A stretch of DNA of 64,000 bases from Kineosporia rhizophila (GTDB taxonomy: Bacteria > Actinomycetota > Actinomycetes > Actinomycetales > Kineosporiaceae). Below the pieces are notes generated by a model. The model made no database searches. It saw only the letters and a list, made by a program, of their open reading frames with translations, and was not told the origin of the DNA. The stretch covers positions 230,872 through 294,871 of the forward strand of contig NZ_JAJSOH010000008.1 in NCBI RefSeq assembly GCF_021277265.1, in the 5' to 3' direction. Shown here piece by piece: positions 26,749-35,829 of this stretch. How positions within the stretch are numbered: the first letter of the stretch is position 1; the number at the start of each line of letters is the position of its first letter. Both the position numbers and the translations under genes were made by a program.

Positions 26749-27355
26749 GGACGTCGGTGCCGGGCAGCGCGGTCGGGCGCAGGTCGGTCTCGCCGCCCCG
26801 GTGGGCAGCCCGGTCGTGCTCCTCGGCGAGGTCCTCGGCGATCGCCTCCGGCGTTCCCGGGGGTGTCAGGTCGTCGGCCGGGTGCTGGTGGTCGTGGGTG
26901 AACACGAACGTGCGGTAGGCCCAGAACCGGAACAGCGTGCCGAGCGCCAGGCCGATCACGTTGCCCGAGATGTTGTCGGCCAGCGGCGAGTCGAGGTCGA
27001 GGATGTAGCGGGAGAAGCCCAGGCAGGCCAGGGCGATCGCCAGGCCGGCCCCGTTCATCACGCCGAACAGCACGAACTCGCGGCGCACGGAGGCGCGGCG
27101 GCGGTGCCGGAAGGTCCAGTAGCGGTTGCCCAGCCAGGAGACCACGGTGGCGACCAGGACCGAGATGGTCTTGGCGGTGAGCGGCTTGTGGTCCAGGCCG
27201 ACCGCTTCGCCGACGGCGCTGTGCAGGAGCAGGTTGAAAACGCCGGTGTCGACCACGAAGGCCACGCCACCGACCGCGCCGAACTTCATGACCTCTCGGT
27301 AGAGGAGATCGACCGAGCGGCGCAGCCGGGTGAAGAGGGCGGTATCGGCGGACAT
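26735..27355 (-). CDS. GtrA-like membrane protein
   Basis: 206 aa. Four hydrophobic segments span about residues 25-150, with the GtrA hallmarks KFGAVGGVAFVVDTGVFNLLL and NRYWTFRHRR. Family members are thought to move lipid-linked sugars across the membrane for cell-envelope glycosylation. The C-terminal 50 residues are acidic, His-rich and disordered. The ATG at 27355 is preceded by TTAGGCCA. It ends inside the 3' end of the cyclase gene on the other strand. In mycobacteria a GtrA homologue also adjoins purK. Confidence 0.85.
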   Translation of the reverse strand: MSADTALFTRLRRSVDLLYREVMKFGAVGGVAFVVDTGVFNLLLHSAVGEAVGLDHKPLTAKTISVLVATVVSWLGNRYWTFRHRRRASVRREFVLFGVMNGAGLAIALACLGFSRYILDLDSPLADNISGNVIGLALGTLFRFWAYRTFVFTHDHQHPADDLTPPGTPEAIAEDLAEEHDRAAHRGGETDLRPTALPGTDVLNRP

Positions 27356-27668
27356 TGGCCTAACAGTGCCACGGGTACCTGAGGATCGCCCAACGCAACC
27401 GGCAGGGCCGACGCGGCTGGAGGCAGGGTCTGACCGGCGGTGATCAGGCCCCTCCGGGCAGCACTCGTTCCTGTGGGCGACCCTCTCCCCATATGTCTGG
27501 CCTGCGCCCAAAGCCCACCCTCCCCCAACGCCTCCGGCTCCGGGCGGTACCCCCACCGGGGAGACACGTCCCGATTTCCGGAAGGTTGAGCCGGGTGCAG
27601 CGCGCAGGCGGAACCGGCTCAGCTCGCCCGCCTGCCCGGTCGACGCCGGTACTGACCTCGCCAATCGT
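27356..27668. other. Divergent intergenic region between GtrA-like gene and purK
   Basis: About 310 bp with no supported gene. It contains one 8-bp perfect inverted repeat, TGAGCCGG at 27587-27594 and CCGGCTCA at 27614-27621, of unknown role. The purK promoter lies at its right end. Confidence 0.5.
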
Positions 27669-27674
27669 TACGCT
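27669..27674 (+). promoter_or_regulatory. -10 box of a probable leaderless purK transcript
   Basis: TACGCT ends 7 nt before the GTG at 27682. No Shine-Dalgarno sequence is present. The same hexamer precedes the PDZ protease gene. Confidence 0.45.
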
Positions 27675-27681
27675 GACCGCC

Positions 27682-28935
27682 GTGGTCTCCACTTCACCTG
27701 ATTCTTCCGGCGTGCCGGCACCAGACGGCGCCGCAGCCCCCTTCGGCACTGTCCGTCTTACCCCGCTCACTGCGGCCGACCCCATCCCCGGCGGGTTTCC
27801 CACCGTCGGTGTGATCGGCGGCGGTCAGCTGGCCCGGATGATGCAGCCCCCGGCCGTCGCCATGGGCGTCCGGCTGCGCGTGCTGGCCGAGTCGGAGACC
27901 AGCAGCGCGGCCCTGGCCATTCACGAGGCTCCGGTCGGCGACCACCGCGACCTGGCCACCGTCGCCGACTTCGCGGCGCAGTGCGACGTGCTCACGTTCG
28001 AGCACGAGCACGTCCCCGGCGCGATCCTCGAAAAGCTGGTGGCCGACGGCGTCCCCGTGCGCCCCGGCCCCGCGGCGCTCGCTTTTGCGCAGGACAAGCT
28101 GGCCATGCGCCGGAAGCTGACCGAGCTCGGCCTGCCCAGCCCCCGCTGGGCCCAGGTGCACACGTGGGAAGAGCTGGCGGCGTTCGGCGAGACCGTGCCC
28201 AGCGTGGTGCTGAAGACCCCGCGTGGGGGATACGACGGCAAGGGCGTCCTGGTGCTGTCCGAGAAGACGGCCGAGACAGCGAAGCAGTGGCTCGAAGCGG
28301 CCGGCCCGGACGGGCTCCTGGCCGAGGAGAAGGTGGCCTTCACCCGCGAGCTCGCGGCGCTGATCGCGCGCAGCCCCTCCGGTCAGGCCGCCGCCTGGCC
28401 GGTGGTGGAGAGCACGCAGAAGGACGGCATCTGCCACGAGGTGATCGCCCCGGCGCCGAACCTGACCGAGGAGCAGGCCGCCGAGGCCACCAGCGTGGGC
28501 CTGCGGATCGCCGGCGAGCTCGGCGTGGTCGGGGTGCTGGCGGTCGAGATGTTCCAGACCGAGGACGGCCGGGTCCTGGTCAACGAGCTGGCCATGCGCC
28601 CGCACAACTCCGGCCACTGGACCATCGACGGCGCCGTGACCAGCCAGTTCGAGCAGCACCTGCGCGCGGTGCTGGACCTGCCGCTGGGTGAGGTCCGGGC
28701 CCGCTCCCGGTGGACCGTGATGGTCAACGTGCTCGGCGGCGAGTACGCCGACCTCTACCGCAGCTACCTGCACGTGATGGCCCACGACCCCGGCGTGAAG
28801 GTGCACATGTACGCCAAGGAGGTCCGGCTCGGCCGCAAGGTCGGGCACGTCACCGTCTGCGGCGACGACCTGGACGACTGCCTGGCCCGCGCCCGGCACG
28901 CAGCCGCCTTCATCCGCGGCGACATCGACGAGTGA
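27682..28935 (+). CDS. purK: N5-carboxyaminoimidazole ribonucleotide synthase
   Basis: 417 aa. It makes N5-CAIR from AIR, bicarbonate and ATP in purine synthesis. The ATP-grasp fold begins with [14 protein letters not shown] at about residue 40. [12 protein letters not shown] and the late [19 protein letters not shown] are family signatures. The first 38 residues are a Ser/Pro/Ala-rich tail absent from many homologues; no better internal start is evident. purE follows 14 nt downstream, whose product uses N5-CAIR. Confidence 0.93.
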   Translation: MVSTSPDSSGVPAPDGAAAPFGTVRLTPLTAADPIPGGFPTVGVIGGGQLARMMQPPAVAMGVRLRVLAESETSSAALAIHEAPVGDHRDLATVADFAAQCDVLTFEHEHVPGAILEKLVADGVPVRPGPAALAFAQDKLAMRRKLTELGLPSPRWAQVHTWEELAAFGETVPSVVLKTPRGGYDGKGVLVLSEKTAETAKQWLEAAGPDGLLAEEKVAFTRELAALIARSPSGQAAAWPVVESTQKDGICHEVIAPAPNLTEEQAAEATSVGLRIAGELGVVGVLAVEMFQTEDGRVLVNELAMRPHNSGHWTIDGAVTSQFEQHLRAVLDLPLGEVRARSRWTVMVNVLGGEYADLYRSYLHVMAHDPGVKVHMYAKEVRLGRKVGHVTVCGDDLDDCLARARHAAAFIRGDIDE

Positions 28936-28949
28936 GCGAGGAATCGGTA

Positions 28950-29525
28950 ATGAGCAGCAAGCCCCTGGTCGGCCTGGTGATGGGCTCGGACTCGGACTGG
29001 CCGACCATGGAGGCCGCGGCCCTGGCGCTGGAGGAGTTCAGCGTGCCGTACGAGGCCGACGTGGTCTCGGCCCACCGGATGCCGCAGGAGATGATCTCGT
29101 ACGGAGCCGCAGCGCATGAGCGCGGGCTGCGCGTGATCATCGCAGGCGCGGGCGGCGCCGCCCACCTGCCCGGCATGCTGGCCAGCGTCACCCCCCTGCC
29201 GGTGATCGGCGTGCCCGTTCCGCTGAAGTACCTGGACGGGATGGACTCGCTGCTGTCCATCGTGCAGATGCCCGCGGGGGTGCCGGTGGCCACGGTGTCG
29301 ATCGGCGGCGCCCGCAACGCCGGCCTCCTCGCCGTGCGCATCCTCTCGGCCGGGGAAGGCGAATTCGCGGCGGGCCTGCGCAGCGCACTGGTCGACTTCG
29401 CCGGCAGCCTGCGCGACGTGGCCACTGCAAAGGGCGAAAAGCTCAGGGCCAGAACAAAGGACGCCGGTGTCACCCCGGCCGCCGAAGCGGCGGCCCGTCC
29501 CGCCACGGGTTTCACAGCCGGCTGA
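28950..29525 (+). CDS. purE: N5-carboxyaminoimidazole ribonucleotide mutase
   Basis: 191 aa. It converts N5-CAIR to CAIR. The class I PurE signatures are [23 protein letters not shown] (active-site His), [14 protein letters not shown], and [25 protein letters not shown] 28950 is chosen for the upstream CGAGGAA; GTG 28932 overlaps the purK stop. A C-terminal extension of about 25 residues (Lys, Thr, Ala, Gly) exceeds the classic length of about 165 aa. It is followed by a strong hairpin. Confidence 0.94.
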   Translation: MSSKPLVGLVMGSDSDWPTMEAAALALEEFSVPYEADVVSAHRMPQEMISYGAAAHERGLRVIIAGAGGAAHLPGMLASVTPLPVIGVPVPLKYLDGMDSLLSIVQMPAGVPVATVSIGGARNAGLLAVRILSAGEGEFAAGLRSALVDFAGSLRDVATAKGEKLRARTKDAGVTPAAEAAARPATGFTAG

Positions 29526-29530
29526 GACCG

Positions 29531-29558
29531 GGCCCAGCCGGTCCCGACCGGCTGGGCC
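29531..29558 (+). terminator. Terminator after purE
   Basis: GGCCCAGCCGG pairs perfectly with CCGGCTGGGCC around TCCCGA, starting 5 nt after the purE stop. No T-tract. Confidence 0.7.
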
Positions 29559-29566
29559 AAGCCCGG

Positions 29567-29940
29567 CACGCCCAGCCCGGTCACGCCAAGCCGGTTCACG
29601 TGGAGCCCGGTTCACGCGGAGCCCGGTTCACGGGAGCCCGGGGCACGCGGAGCCCGGTTCACGCGAAGCCCGGTCACGCCAAGCCGGGGCACGCCAAGCT
29701 GGTCACGCGAAGCCCGGGGCACGCGAAGCCCGGGGCACACGAAGCCCGGGGCACACGAAGCCCGGTCACGCGAAGCTGGGGCACGTCAAGCTGGTCACGC
29801 CAAGCTGTTCACGCGAAGCCCGGGCACACGAAGCCCGGTCACGCGAAGCCGGGGCACGCCAAGCCCTCACGCCAAGCCGGGGCACGCCAAGCCCTCACGC
29901 CAAGCTGGGGCACGCCAACCCCGGTCACGCCAAGTCCGGC
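29567..29940. repeat. Minisatellite-like array of about 25 units
   Basis: About 375 bp consists of 13-16 nt units with consensus CACGCSAAGCCCGGT and frequent variants (GGGG or CT at the end, CACACG, CACGTC). Units are adjacent with no spacers, so this is not a CRISPR. Open frames through it give Arg/Pro/His/Ala-rich peptides with no family resemblance. Confidence 0.85.
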
Positions 29941-30423
29941 ACGCTCTGCGGACGCGTGTCGCCAGATTCGCCGTCCAAAAACCGGTGGAGGAACCGCTGG
30001 GCGAGGACCAGCCGGCCAACGCCCAGAACTCCCATCAGGCGCCCGGCCAGGCCGGCGCTCCCTACCTGGCCCCGGGCCCGTTCAGCACCCGGCGAGCATG
30101 GAGCTCGGTGTGATCGCCGGTGCCGGGACCGCTGTCGGTGCGCACCCGGAGCATGAAGTACTCATCGTCCAGTTCGTGCGGCTCCAACGAGGTGGTACGC
30201 CCGCCCGGGATCTCGAGGCGGGGGGTGTGTCTGGGGTGGGTGCGCCCGAAGCCCGGCACGTCGGAGGTGGGTGCGTCCGAGTCCCACTCGTTCCCGGCAT
30301 CATCGGTGAGCCTGCCCAGAGCGCGGCGCCCGGCCCATCCGGAAACCCTGGCCCTTGTAAGCCTCAGCTGATCCCGGCATCCAGCTGGTCTGGGAGAACG
30401 GCCGATCGGAAGCTCGGTGCGCA
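29941..30423. other. Gene-poor stretch right of the repeat array
   Basis: About 480 bp between the repeat and the ridA terminator. The only candidate gene is the doubtful minus-strand ORF listed at 30062-30424. No RNA gene or mobile element is seen. Confidence 0.5.
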
Positions 30424-30424
30424 C
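30062..30424 (-). CDS. Hypothetical protein, doubtful
   Basis: 120 aa with a basic N-terminal third and a more protein-like C-terminal half (GRTTSLEPHELDDEYFMLRV). I do not recognise it. The start codon sits at the edge of the ridA terminator hairpin and no ribosome binding site is seen. It could be the decayed end of an older gene. Confidence 0.25.
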   Translation of the reverse strand: MRTELPIGRSPRPAGCRDQLRLTRARVSGWAGRRALGRLTDDAGNEWDSDAPTSDVPGFGRTHPRHTPRLEIPGGRTTSLEPHELDDEYFMLRVRTDSGPGTGDHTELHARRVLNGPGAR

Positions 30425-30466
30425 CCCAGGTCCGGCCAGCCCTTGGGCTTGGCCGCGGACCTGGGG
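30424..30466 (-). terminator. Terminator after ridA
   Basis: CCCCAGGTCC and GGACCTGGGG pair perfectly, with an inner GGCCA/TGGCC stem. It lies 20 nt beyond the ridA stop on the minus strand. Confidence 0.7.
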
Positions 30467-30485
30467 AGGGCTTCGTGGATCCGGC

Positions 30486-30896
30486 TCAGTCGAGAACGGC
30501 GGCGACGGCTTCCACCTCGACCAGCTGGTCGGTGTAGCCGAGCACGGTGACGCCCACCAGGGTGCTGGGCGGATCGTGCGGGCTGAACTCGTCGCGGACC
30601 ACCTGCCAGGCCGTCACCAGGTCGGCCTGGGAGGTGGAGGCGACCAGGACCCGGGTGCTGATCACGTCTTCCAGGTCGGCGCCGGCGTCGGCCAGTGCAG
30701 TGCGCAGGTTGGCCATGCACTGCGCGGCCTGGGCCGCGTAGTCGCCCGGGCCGACTGTGGAGCCGTCTTCGGCCAGGGGGCAGGCGCCGGCCAGGAAGAT
30801 CAGGCGGGCATCGGCCGGGGCGGTGGCGGCGTAGGCGTACTCGGCCACGTCGGACAGCGTGCCCGACCGGATCAGACTGACTGCACGTGCGGTCAT
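30486..30896 (-). CDS. ridA: RidA/YjgF-family enamine/imine deaminase
   Basis: 136 aa. RidA proteins hydrolyse reactive enamine and imine intermediates from PLP enzymes. FLAGACPLAEDGSTVGPGDY, AAQAAQCMANLRTALADAGA and STRVLVAS match the family. The conserved active-site Arg is likely in STRVLV, but the C-terminal catalytic region (VEVEAVAAVLD) holds Glu as usual. The ATG overlaps the stop of the upstream LCP gene (ATGA). It is last in a run CoA-binding protein, LCP, RidA, all joined by 4-nt overlaps. Confidence 0.85.
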   Translation of the reverse strand: MTARAVSLIRSGTLSDVAEYAYAATAPADARLIFLAGACPLAEDGSTVGPGDYAAQAAQCMANLRTALADAGADLEDVISTRVLVASTSQADLVTAWQVVRDEFSPHDPPSTLVGVTVLGYTDQLVEVEAVAAVLD

Positions 30897-32302
30897 TTCG
30901 CCTGTTTCTTCTGCTCCTCGGCCATGGCCCGCAGCACCTCGGTGTCGTCGTTCTTCAGCGCCTCGAACATCTGCAGCGCCTTCTCGGTGTCCCACTTCAC
31001 CGCCGACATCCCGCCCACGCGGAAGTCCGGGTTGCCGATCGGCACCGTCATGGACAGGCCGTCGCTGCCCGAGACCGCGCGCATGGCGAGCACGAACTTG
31101 GTCAGCGCGATCGGCCCGGTGGACTCGTCGACGGTGAGCGCGCCGCCGCCGGCCTTGGCGGCCGGGATCGCGCGCCAGGGCTGGATCAGGGTGCCGGGCG
31201 AGAGGGTCTTCTTGGCGATGGCGGCCAGGGTCTCGCGCTGGCGCTCGACCCGGCCCAGGTCGCCACGGGGGTCGCTGTAGCGGGCGCGGGCGTAGCCGAG
31301 GGCGGTCTTGCCGTCCATGTCCTGGCAGCCCTTCTTCAGGTTGATGTGCGCCTTCGCATCCTTCATCGCGCGCTTGGGGCACAGCTCGACCCCGCCGATC
31401 GCGTTGACGATGTCGGCGAAGCCGCCCAGACCGGTCTCGACGTAGTCGTCGACCTTCACGCCGCCGACCTCTTCGAGGGTCTTGATCAGCAGGGTGGGGC
31501 CACCGATGGCGTAGGCCGCGTTGATCTTGTTGCTGTCGTGGCCCGGGATCGGCACGTAGGAGTCGCGCGGCACGCTGATCAGCACGGTGGGGCCGTCGCC
31601 GTCCGGCACGTGCAGCAGCATGATCGTGTCGGTGCGCTGCCCGGCCGCCGAGCCGGTGCCCAGGTCTTTCTTCTCCTCGTCGCTCAGGTTCTCGCGGGAG
31701 TCGCTGCCGACCACCAGATAGGTGCGCCCCGACGTCTCCTCCAGCTTGGAGCCCTCGTGCGCCGGGCCCACCGCGTCGACCCGGTTCAGACTGCTCCAGG
31801 CGGTGAAGCCGAGGATGATCGGATAGGCGATGAGCAGGCCGACGAGCACCAGCACGACCAGCTTGACCCGCGGCCGGGGCAACTGGCGCCCGCTCGGCCG
31901 CACCGACGGCGGCCGCCCCGGACCACCGGGACCACCGGGCCCGGGCCTACCCGGGCCCCCAGGACCGGCCGGGCCCCGCCCGGAAGGACGGCCGTCGGTG
32001 CCCCGCCCGCCCGACCCCGCGCCGTACTGCCCGTAGCCGCTCACGCCGTAGGGCTCGTCGCGCTCGTCGACGTGCTGCCCGTACTGCGCGTTCGGATCAG
32101 CTCCGCCGTGCTGCCGGTACATGTCGCCGACCTGGTCCTCTTCTTCCGGCCAGGCGGACTGGGACGACTGAGAAGACTGGGACGACTGCGGACGGCCGCT
32201 ACGCGCGGGCCGCCCGGCGGCCTCCTCGGGCGACCAGAACTGGACCGCATCGTCTTCGTTGTTGTTACCGCCACGGCCCCGGCGGGGATCGTCGTTGCTC
32301 AT
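30893..32302 (-). CDS. LCP-family (LytR-CpsA-Psr) cell-wall ligase
   Basis: 469 aa. LCP enzymes transfer lipid-linked polymers onto peptidoglycan; in actinomycetes this attaches arabinogalactan-type or teichoic-type glycans. Residues 1-145 are a cytoplasmic disordered tail with QSSQSSQSSQS and a Gly/Pro/Arg-rich part. One TM helix follows at about 147-170. The extracellular LCP domain shows RTDTIMLLHV, ISVPRDSYVPI, KINAAYAIGGP and GFADIVNAIGGVELC, including the catalytic Asp and Arg residues. The ATG overlaps the stop of the CoA-binding protein gene. Which glycan is transferred cannot be told. Confidence 0.9.
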   Translation of the reverse strand: MSNDDPRRGRGGNNNEDDAVQFWSPEEAAGRPARSGRPQSSQSSQSSQSAWPEEEDQVGDMYRQHGGADPNAQYGQHVDERDEPYGVSGYGQYGAGSGGRGTDGRPSGRGPAGPGGPGRPGPGGPGGPGRPPSVRPSGRQLPRPRVKLVVLVLVGLLIAYPIILGFTAWSSLNRVDAVGPAHEGSKLEETSGRTYLVVGSDSRENLSDEEKKDLGTGSAAGQRTDTIMLLHVPDGDGPTVLISVPRDSYVPIPGHDSNKINAAYAIGGPTLLIKTLEEVGGVKVDDYVETGLGGFADIVNAIGGVELCPKRAMKDAKAHINLKKGCQDMDGKTALGYARARYSDPRGDLGRVERQRETLAAIAKKTLSPGTLIQPWRAIPAAKAGGGALTVDESTGPIALTKFVLAMRAVSGSDGLSMTVPIGNPDFRVGGMSAVKWDTEKALQMFEALKNDDTEVLRAMAEEQKKQAK

Positions 32303-32742
32303 GCCACGCCCAGCCGGGGTGCCTCGATCGCGGGGCACGTGTCCATCACGACCTGCAGACCGGCCGCCCGGGCGCGGGCCGCCGCGGCCTCGTCGACCAC
32401 GCCGAGCTGGAGCCAGACCGCCTTGGCACCGATCGCGATCGCCTCGTCGACCACCTCACCGACCCAGCGGCTGTGGACGAACAGGTCGACCACGTCGATC
32501 GGGCCCTCGGCGGCGGTGGCCTCGGCCAGGGTGCGGTAGCCCTTGGCGCCGTGCACCGTGTCGGCGTTGTGGTGCACCGGCACGATGCGCATGCCGAGGT
32601 TCTGCACGTACCTCGCCACGCTGTGGGCGGGGCGGCTGGTGTTGCTCGACAGCCCGACCACGGCCCAGGTGGCGGGGGTGGTGAGCAGGCGCTGCACCAC
32701 CCCGGGATCGTTGCGGTGTGCCCTCGGCGTACCGGTTTCCAT
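32299..32742 (-). CDS. CoA-binding domain protein (YccU family)
   Basis: 147 aa, a single Rossmann domain: WAVVGLSSNTSRPAHSVARY at the start, then RIVPVHHNA, DVVDLFVHSRWVGEVVDEAI, and KAVWLQLGV near the end. These match the stand-alone CoA-binding proteins of unknown function. ATG 32742 is chosen because the upstream in-frame extension is proline-rich and not conserved-looking. No clear ribosome binding site. It heads a three-gene overlapping run with LCP and RidA. Confidence 0.8.
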   Translation of the reverse strand: METGTPRAHRNDPGVVQRLLTTPATWAVVGLSSNTSRPAHSVARYVQNLGMRIVPVHHNADTVHGAKGYRTLAEATAAEGPIDVVDLFVHSRWVGEVVDEAIAIGAKAVWLQLGVVDEAAAARARAAGLQVVMDTCPAIEAPRLGVA

Positions 32743-32934
32743 GGACACAGTCTGCCCTGCGGCACCGACAATTTGCCGTCGGGCGGGAAGGAACCGGAAA
32801 AGCGGACGGTGCGTGAAAAGTTCGCTACCCAGCGGAACCTGGGGTGTAGGGGTACATGCTGACGGTGGCAGCGGGGGCGGACCGGGCGGGGGCGGACCGG
32901 CCGGCAAAGGCCGGGCCCGCCCCGCGACCAGGTG

Positions 32935-33909
32935 CTACTTGACCGCGGCCTGCCAGGCGGCCCAGGCCGAGGAGACCATGTCCTCCAGGCTGTGCCGGGT
33001 GTCCCATTCCAGGTCGCGCCGGGCCAGCTGGCCGTCGGCCACGATCTTCGCCGGGTCGCCCGGACGCCGGTCGAGAATCTCCGGCTCGAAGGCGATTCCG
33101 GTGACCTTGGCGACCGCGGTCATGATCTCGAGCACCGAGGCGCCGCTGCCGCTGCCCAGGTTGTAGACCCGCTCGATCGGCTGGCCGGCCTCCATCCGGG
33201 CGGCCGCCGCGACGTGGGCCAGGGCGATGTCCTGCACGTGCACGTAGTCGCGCACGCAGGACCCGTCGGGGGTGGGGTAGTCGTTGCCCCGCACCTTCGG
33301 GATGCCGCCGTCGGTGAGGGTTTTCATCACCAGCGGGAACAGGTTGTGCGGGCTCACGTCGTAGATGTCCGGGTGCCCGGAACCGACCACGTTGAAGTAG
33401 CGCAGCGAGGTGTGGGTGAGGTCGGAGACCCGGCCCACGTTCCGCAGCAGCCACTCACCGATGAGCTTGCTCTCCCCGTAGGGGGATTCGGGCGTGGTGG
33501 CGGTGCTCTCGGTGACCAGGTCGACGTCCGGCGTGCCGTACACCCCGGCGCTGGAGGAGAACACGATGTTCTTGACGCCGACCTCGGCCATCACCTCGAG
33601 CAGGTGCTGGGTGCCCTGCACGTTCTGGGTGTAGGTGTGCAGCGGGCGCTTCACCGACTCGCCCGCGTACTTGAAGCCCGCGCAGTGGATCACGCCGGTG
33701 ATCGGCGAGCCGTCGGTCTCGGTCAGGGCCGCCCGCAGCACCTCGGCGTCCAGGATCGAGCCCTGGTGGAACCGCGTGCCGGAGCCGACGAAACCCCGGA
33801 TACCGGTCGAGAGGTCGTCCAGGACGGCCACGGACCGCCCGGACTCCTCGAGGCAGCGGGCGATGTGCGCGCCGATGTACCCGGCGCCACCGGTCACAAG
33901 CCATGTCAT
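32935..33909 (-). CDS. galE: UDP-glucose 4-epimerase
   Basis: 324 aa. It interconverts UDP-glucose and UDP-galactose. The extended SDR fold shows TGGAGYIGAH at the N-terminus, FSSSAGVYG for the catalytic Ser, and the SPYGESKL dyad with Y144 and K148. RYFNVVGS and CVRDYVHVQDIA are typical of GalE. The ATG at 33909 has TAGGGT ending 7 nt upstream. A nearby LCP ligase suggests envelope galactan use, but this is inference. Confidence 0.92.
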   Translation of the reverse strand: MTWLVTGGAGYIGAHIARCLEESGRSVAVLDDLSTGIRGFVGSGTRFHQGSILDAEVLRAALTETDGSPITGVIHCAGFKYAGESVKRPLHTYTQNVQGTQHLLEVMAEVGVKNIVFSSSAGVYGTPDVDLVTESTATTPESPYGESKLIGEWLLRNVGRVSDLTHTSLRYFNVVGSGHPDIYDVSPHNLFPLVMKTLTDGGIPKVRGNDYPTPDGSCVRDYVHVQDIALAHVAAAARMEAGQPIERVYNLGSGSGASVLEIMTAVAKVTGIAFEPEILDRRPGDPAKIVADGQLARRDLEWDTRHSLEDMVSSAWAAWQAAVK

Positions 33910-33916
33910 ATCGGCA

Positions 33917-33922
33917 ACCCTA
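33917..33922 (-). promoter_or_regulatory. -10 box of a probable leaderless galE transcript
   Basis: On the minus strand TAGGGT ends 7 nt before the galE ATG. The same hexamer precedes nudC, the phosphodiesterase gene and the second initiator tRNA. Confidence 0.6.
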
Positions 33923-33994
33923 CTCACCGGATCGGCGGGCAAGATCGCGGGAGGTCCCGGGGTACCCGGCCAAACCGGCCCTGATCGGGCGAAA

Positions 33995-34894
33995 CTAGCG
34001 CGTGCGGAGGTCGAGAGCCACCCGAACGGCACGATGGTCGCCCACCGGAAGGTCGGGTACGAGCTCGCCGCTGGCACTCACCCCCGGAGGCAGACCGGCG
34101 CCGAGCACATGGTCGAGCTGCACTCCGGGCCGAAGCGCGGGGAAGGTGGGACCGCTGACCAGGGGGTGCCATCCGGTGGCCCGGCGGGCCGGCATCGGGG
34201 GCATGTTCAGGTCTCCCATCACGATCACCGGCCGACCGGGAGCCGGCAGTTGCAGCCCTTCCAGCCAGCGCCGGATCTGCCGCAGTTGACGCACGTTCAC
34301 CCCGGGCACGAACGACAGGTGGGTGCAGACCACCGTGACCCCCGTGGCCAACTGGGCGGCCAGGGCCACCCGAGGCTCGTCACGCAGCCACATCATGCGC
34401 GCAGGACGGCCCGGCACGACCAATGGGAAGCGCCCGCGCGAAGGGGGCAGCCGCAATTCGTGCCAACGCTCGACCTCGATGCGCGACACCAGACACACCC
34501 CGTAGGCGGGTCCGGCTGACGAGTCAGATCTACGGACGTCGGTGGCCTGGCTTCCAGAAACGTCTCCACCTACGTGAGGGGAGACTTCCCGACCCGGAGG
34601 CGCACCGACGTCTGTAAGCACGTTTTCGGTGACCCCCGTCCACCCGGGCTCGCCGGGCGTGCCGAGCACCGTGGCAGCAAAGCGTGCGTACGGAGCGTTC
34701 ATCGCCTGGGCGATCTGGGCCGCCTGGTTGGCCCCGCCCGAACGCGGCTGCCCGGAGTCGACCTCCTGACCTGCGAGCACGTCCACGTCGAGCGTGCGCA
34801 CGGCCTCGGCCAGCGCCTGCGGCCCGGCCATCACGCCCCGGGAACTGCGCCCGGAGAACAGGTTCAGCGAGCCCAGACGCAAGCGCGCTCTCAC
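33995..34894 (-). CDS. Endonuclease/exonuclease/phosphatase family protein
   Basis: 299 aa, predicted soluble. The EEP fold is seen as LGSLNLFSGR, VLAGQEVDSGQPRS, TVVCTHLSFVPGVNVRQ, VIVMGDLNMPPMPA and QLDHVLG near PVGDHRAV. These give the metal Glu, Asn, Asp and His residues expected for catalysis. Target could be DNA, a phospholipid or a sugar phosphate; the sequence does not tell. The GTG overlaps the phosphotransferase stop (GTGA), so both are co-translated. Confidence 0.85.
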   Translation of the reverse strand: MRARLRLGSLNLFSGRSSRGVMAGPQALAEAVRTLDVDVLAGQEVDSGQPRSGGANQAAQIAQAMNAPYARFAATVLGTPGEPGWTGVTENVLTDVGAPPGREVSPHVGGDVSGSQATDVRRSDSSAGPAYGVCLVSRIEVERWHELRLPPSRGRFPLVVPGRPARMMWLRDEPRVALAAQLATGVTVVCTHLSFVPGVNVRQLRQIRRWLEGLQLPAPGRPVIVMGDLNMPPMPARRATGWHPLVSGPTFPALRPGVQLDHVLGAGLPPGVSASGELVPDLPVGDHRAVRVALDLRTR

Positions 34895-35802
34895 CAGGAC
34901 TCGTCACCGACCCCGGCCTCCAGGTCGGCCAGCATCTGCACCGCGTCGTCGACGATCGCCGAGTCGTCGGTGTGCACCCCGTGCAGCAGCCAGCGGGCGA
35001 TCGCGAACTCGCCGGACAGCCGGGCCCGCCGGCGCAGGTCGGCGTCGGCCGCCTCGCCCCGCGCCTTCAGGTAGGCCTCGAACACCGGGGCCATCGCCGG
35101 CTCGGTCGCCCCGATCGACACCCAGGCCAGGTCGTCCGCGGGATCCGCGACCCGGGTCTCGGACCACTCCATCACCCCGGTCACCGCCTCACCCTCGGCC
35201 AGCACGTTGTCGCCGGCCAGGTCGCCGTGCACTACACAGGGCACGAAGCGCCAGGCCCCGACCTCCTCCACCGCGTGTTCCCAGCGGGTCAGCAACCGCA
35301 CCGGGGTGAGCCCGGTGGCGGCCACCCGGTCCAGCTCGGCCAGCCGCCGGAACCGGTACTCCTCGGCCGTGTACACCGGCAGCCCGGCCTCCTCCACCAG
35401 CCGGGTGGGCAGGTTGTGGATGGCCGCGATCGCCTCTCCGTAGGAGGCCGCCAGCGTGGGGCGGTGCAGCAGCTCGAGCGGGCGGATCGGCCGGCCCGGC
35501 AGCTTGCGGTGAACCAGGGCCCGGCCCCCGTTGCGCAGCGGGGCCACCCCCTCGGCCTCGGGCAGGCCGAAGGGCAGCCACGAGCGCAGCCGGCCGACCA
35601 GCTCGGACTCGGCGTCCAGCCGCATGCCGGCCACGTTGTTCCGGGGGGCGCGCACCACCCAGTGCCGGCTCAGATTGTCCTCGATGAGGGCGGTGTCGAC
35701 GTCGTCGGCGGTCGCGTCGAGGGTCTGGGTGCGCATCGGCTCCAGGCCGTTGACGGCGGCGGAGGCGAGCGCGGCCAGGGCGAGCGGTGATCGAGCAGGC
35801 AC
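34891..35802 (-). CDS. Aminoglycoside phosphotransferase-like (APH) kinase
   Basis: 303 aa. The protein-kinase-like APH fold is recognised by CVVHGDLAGDNVLAEG, the catalytic loop, followed by VMEWSETRVADPADDLAW. The metal-binding Asp usually found in the second motif (I-D-W/F) is replaced by Glu. Substrate unknown; many such actinobacterial proteins act on sugars or small metabolites and not on antibiotics. GTG 35802 is preceded by TACGGT at 6 nt, so probably leaderless. It is divergent from nudC. Confidence 0.8.
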   Translation of the reverse strand: MPARSPLALAALASAAVNGLEPMRTQTLDATADDVDTALIEDNLSRHWVVRAPRNNVAGMRLDAESELVGRLRSWLPFGLPEAEGVAPLRNGGRALVHRKLPGRPIRPLELLHRPTLAASYGEAIAAIHNLPTRLVEEAGLPVYTAEEYRFRRLAELDRVAATGLTPVRLLTRWEHAVEEVGAWRFVPCVVHGDLAGDNVLAEGEAVTGVMEWSETRVADPADDLAWVSIGATEPAMAPVFEAYLKARGEAADADLRRRARLSGEFAIARWLLHGVHTDDSAIVDDAVQMLADLEAGVGDESW

Positions 35803-35808
35803 CAGGTA

Positions 35809-35814
35809 ACCGTA
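35809..35814 (-). promoter_or_regulatory. -10 box of a probable leaderless phosphotransferase transcript
   Basis: On the minus strand TACGGT ends 6 nt before the GTG at 35802. The same hexamer precedes the YgjP-like gene at 52157. Confidence 0.5.
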
Positions 35815-35829
35815 ACCGCAGAACCCGAT

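Noticed and set aside
29567..29940. CRISPR array
   Set aside because: Units are adjacent with no unique spacers and no cas genes are near.
29600..30550. 316-aa plus-strand ORF across the repeat array
   Set aside because: Its sequence only reflects the repeat and then runs antisense to ridA; no ribosome binding site or family resemblance.
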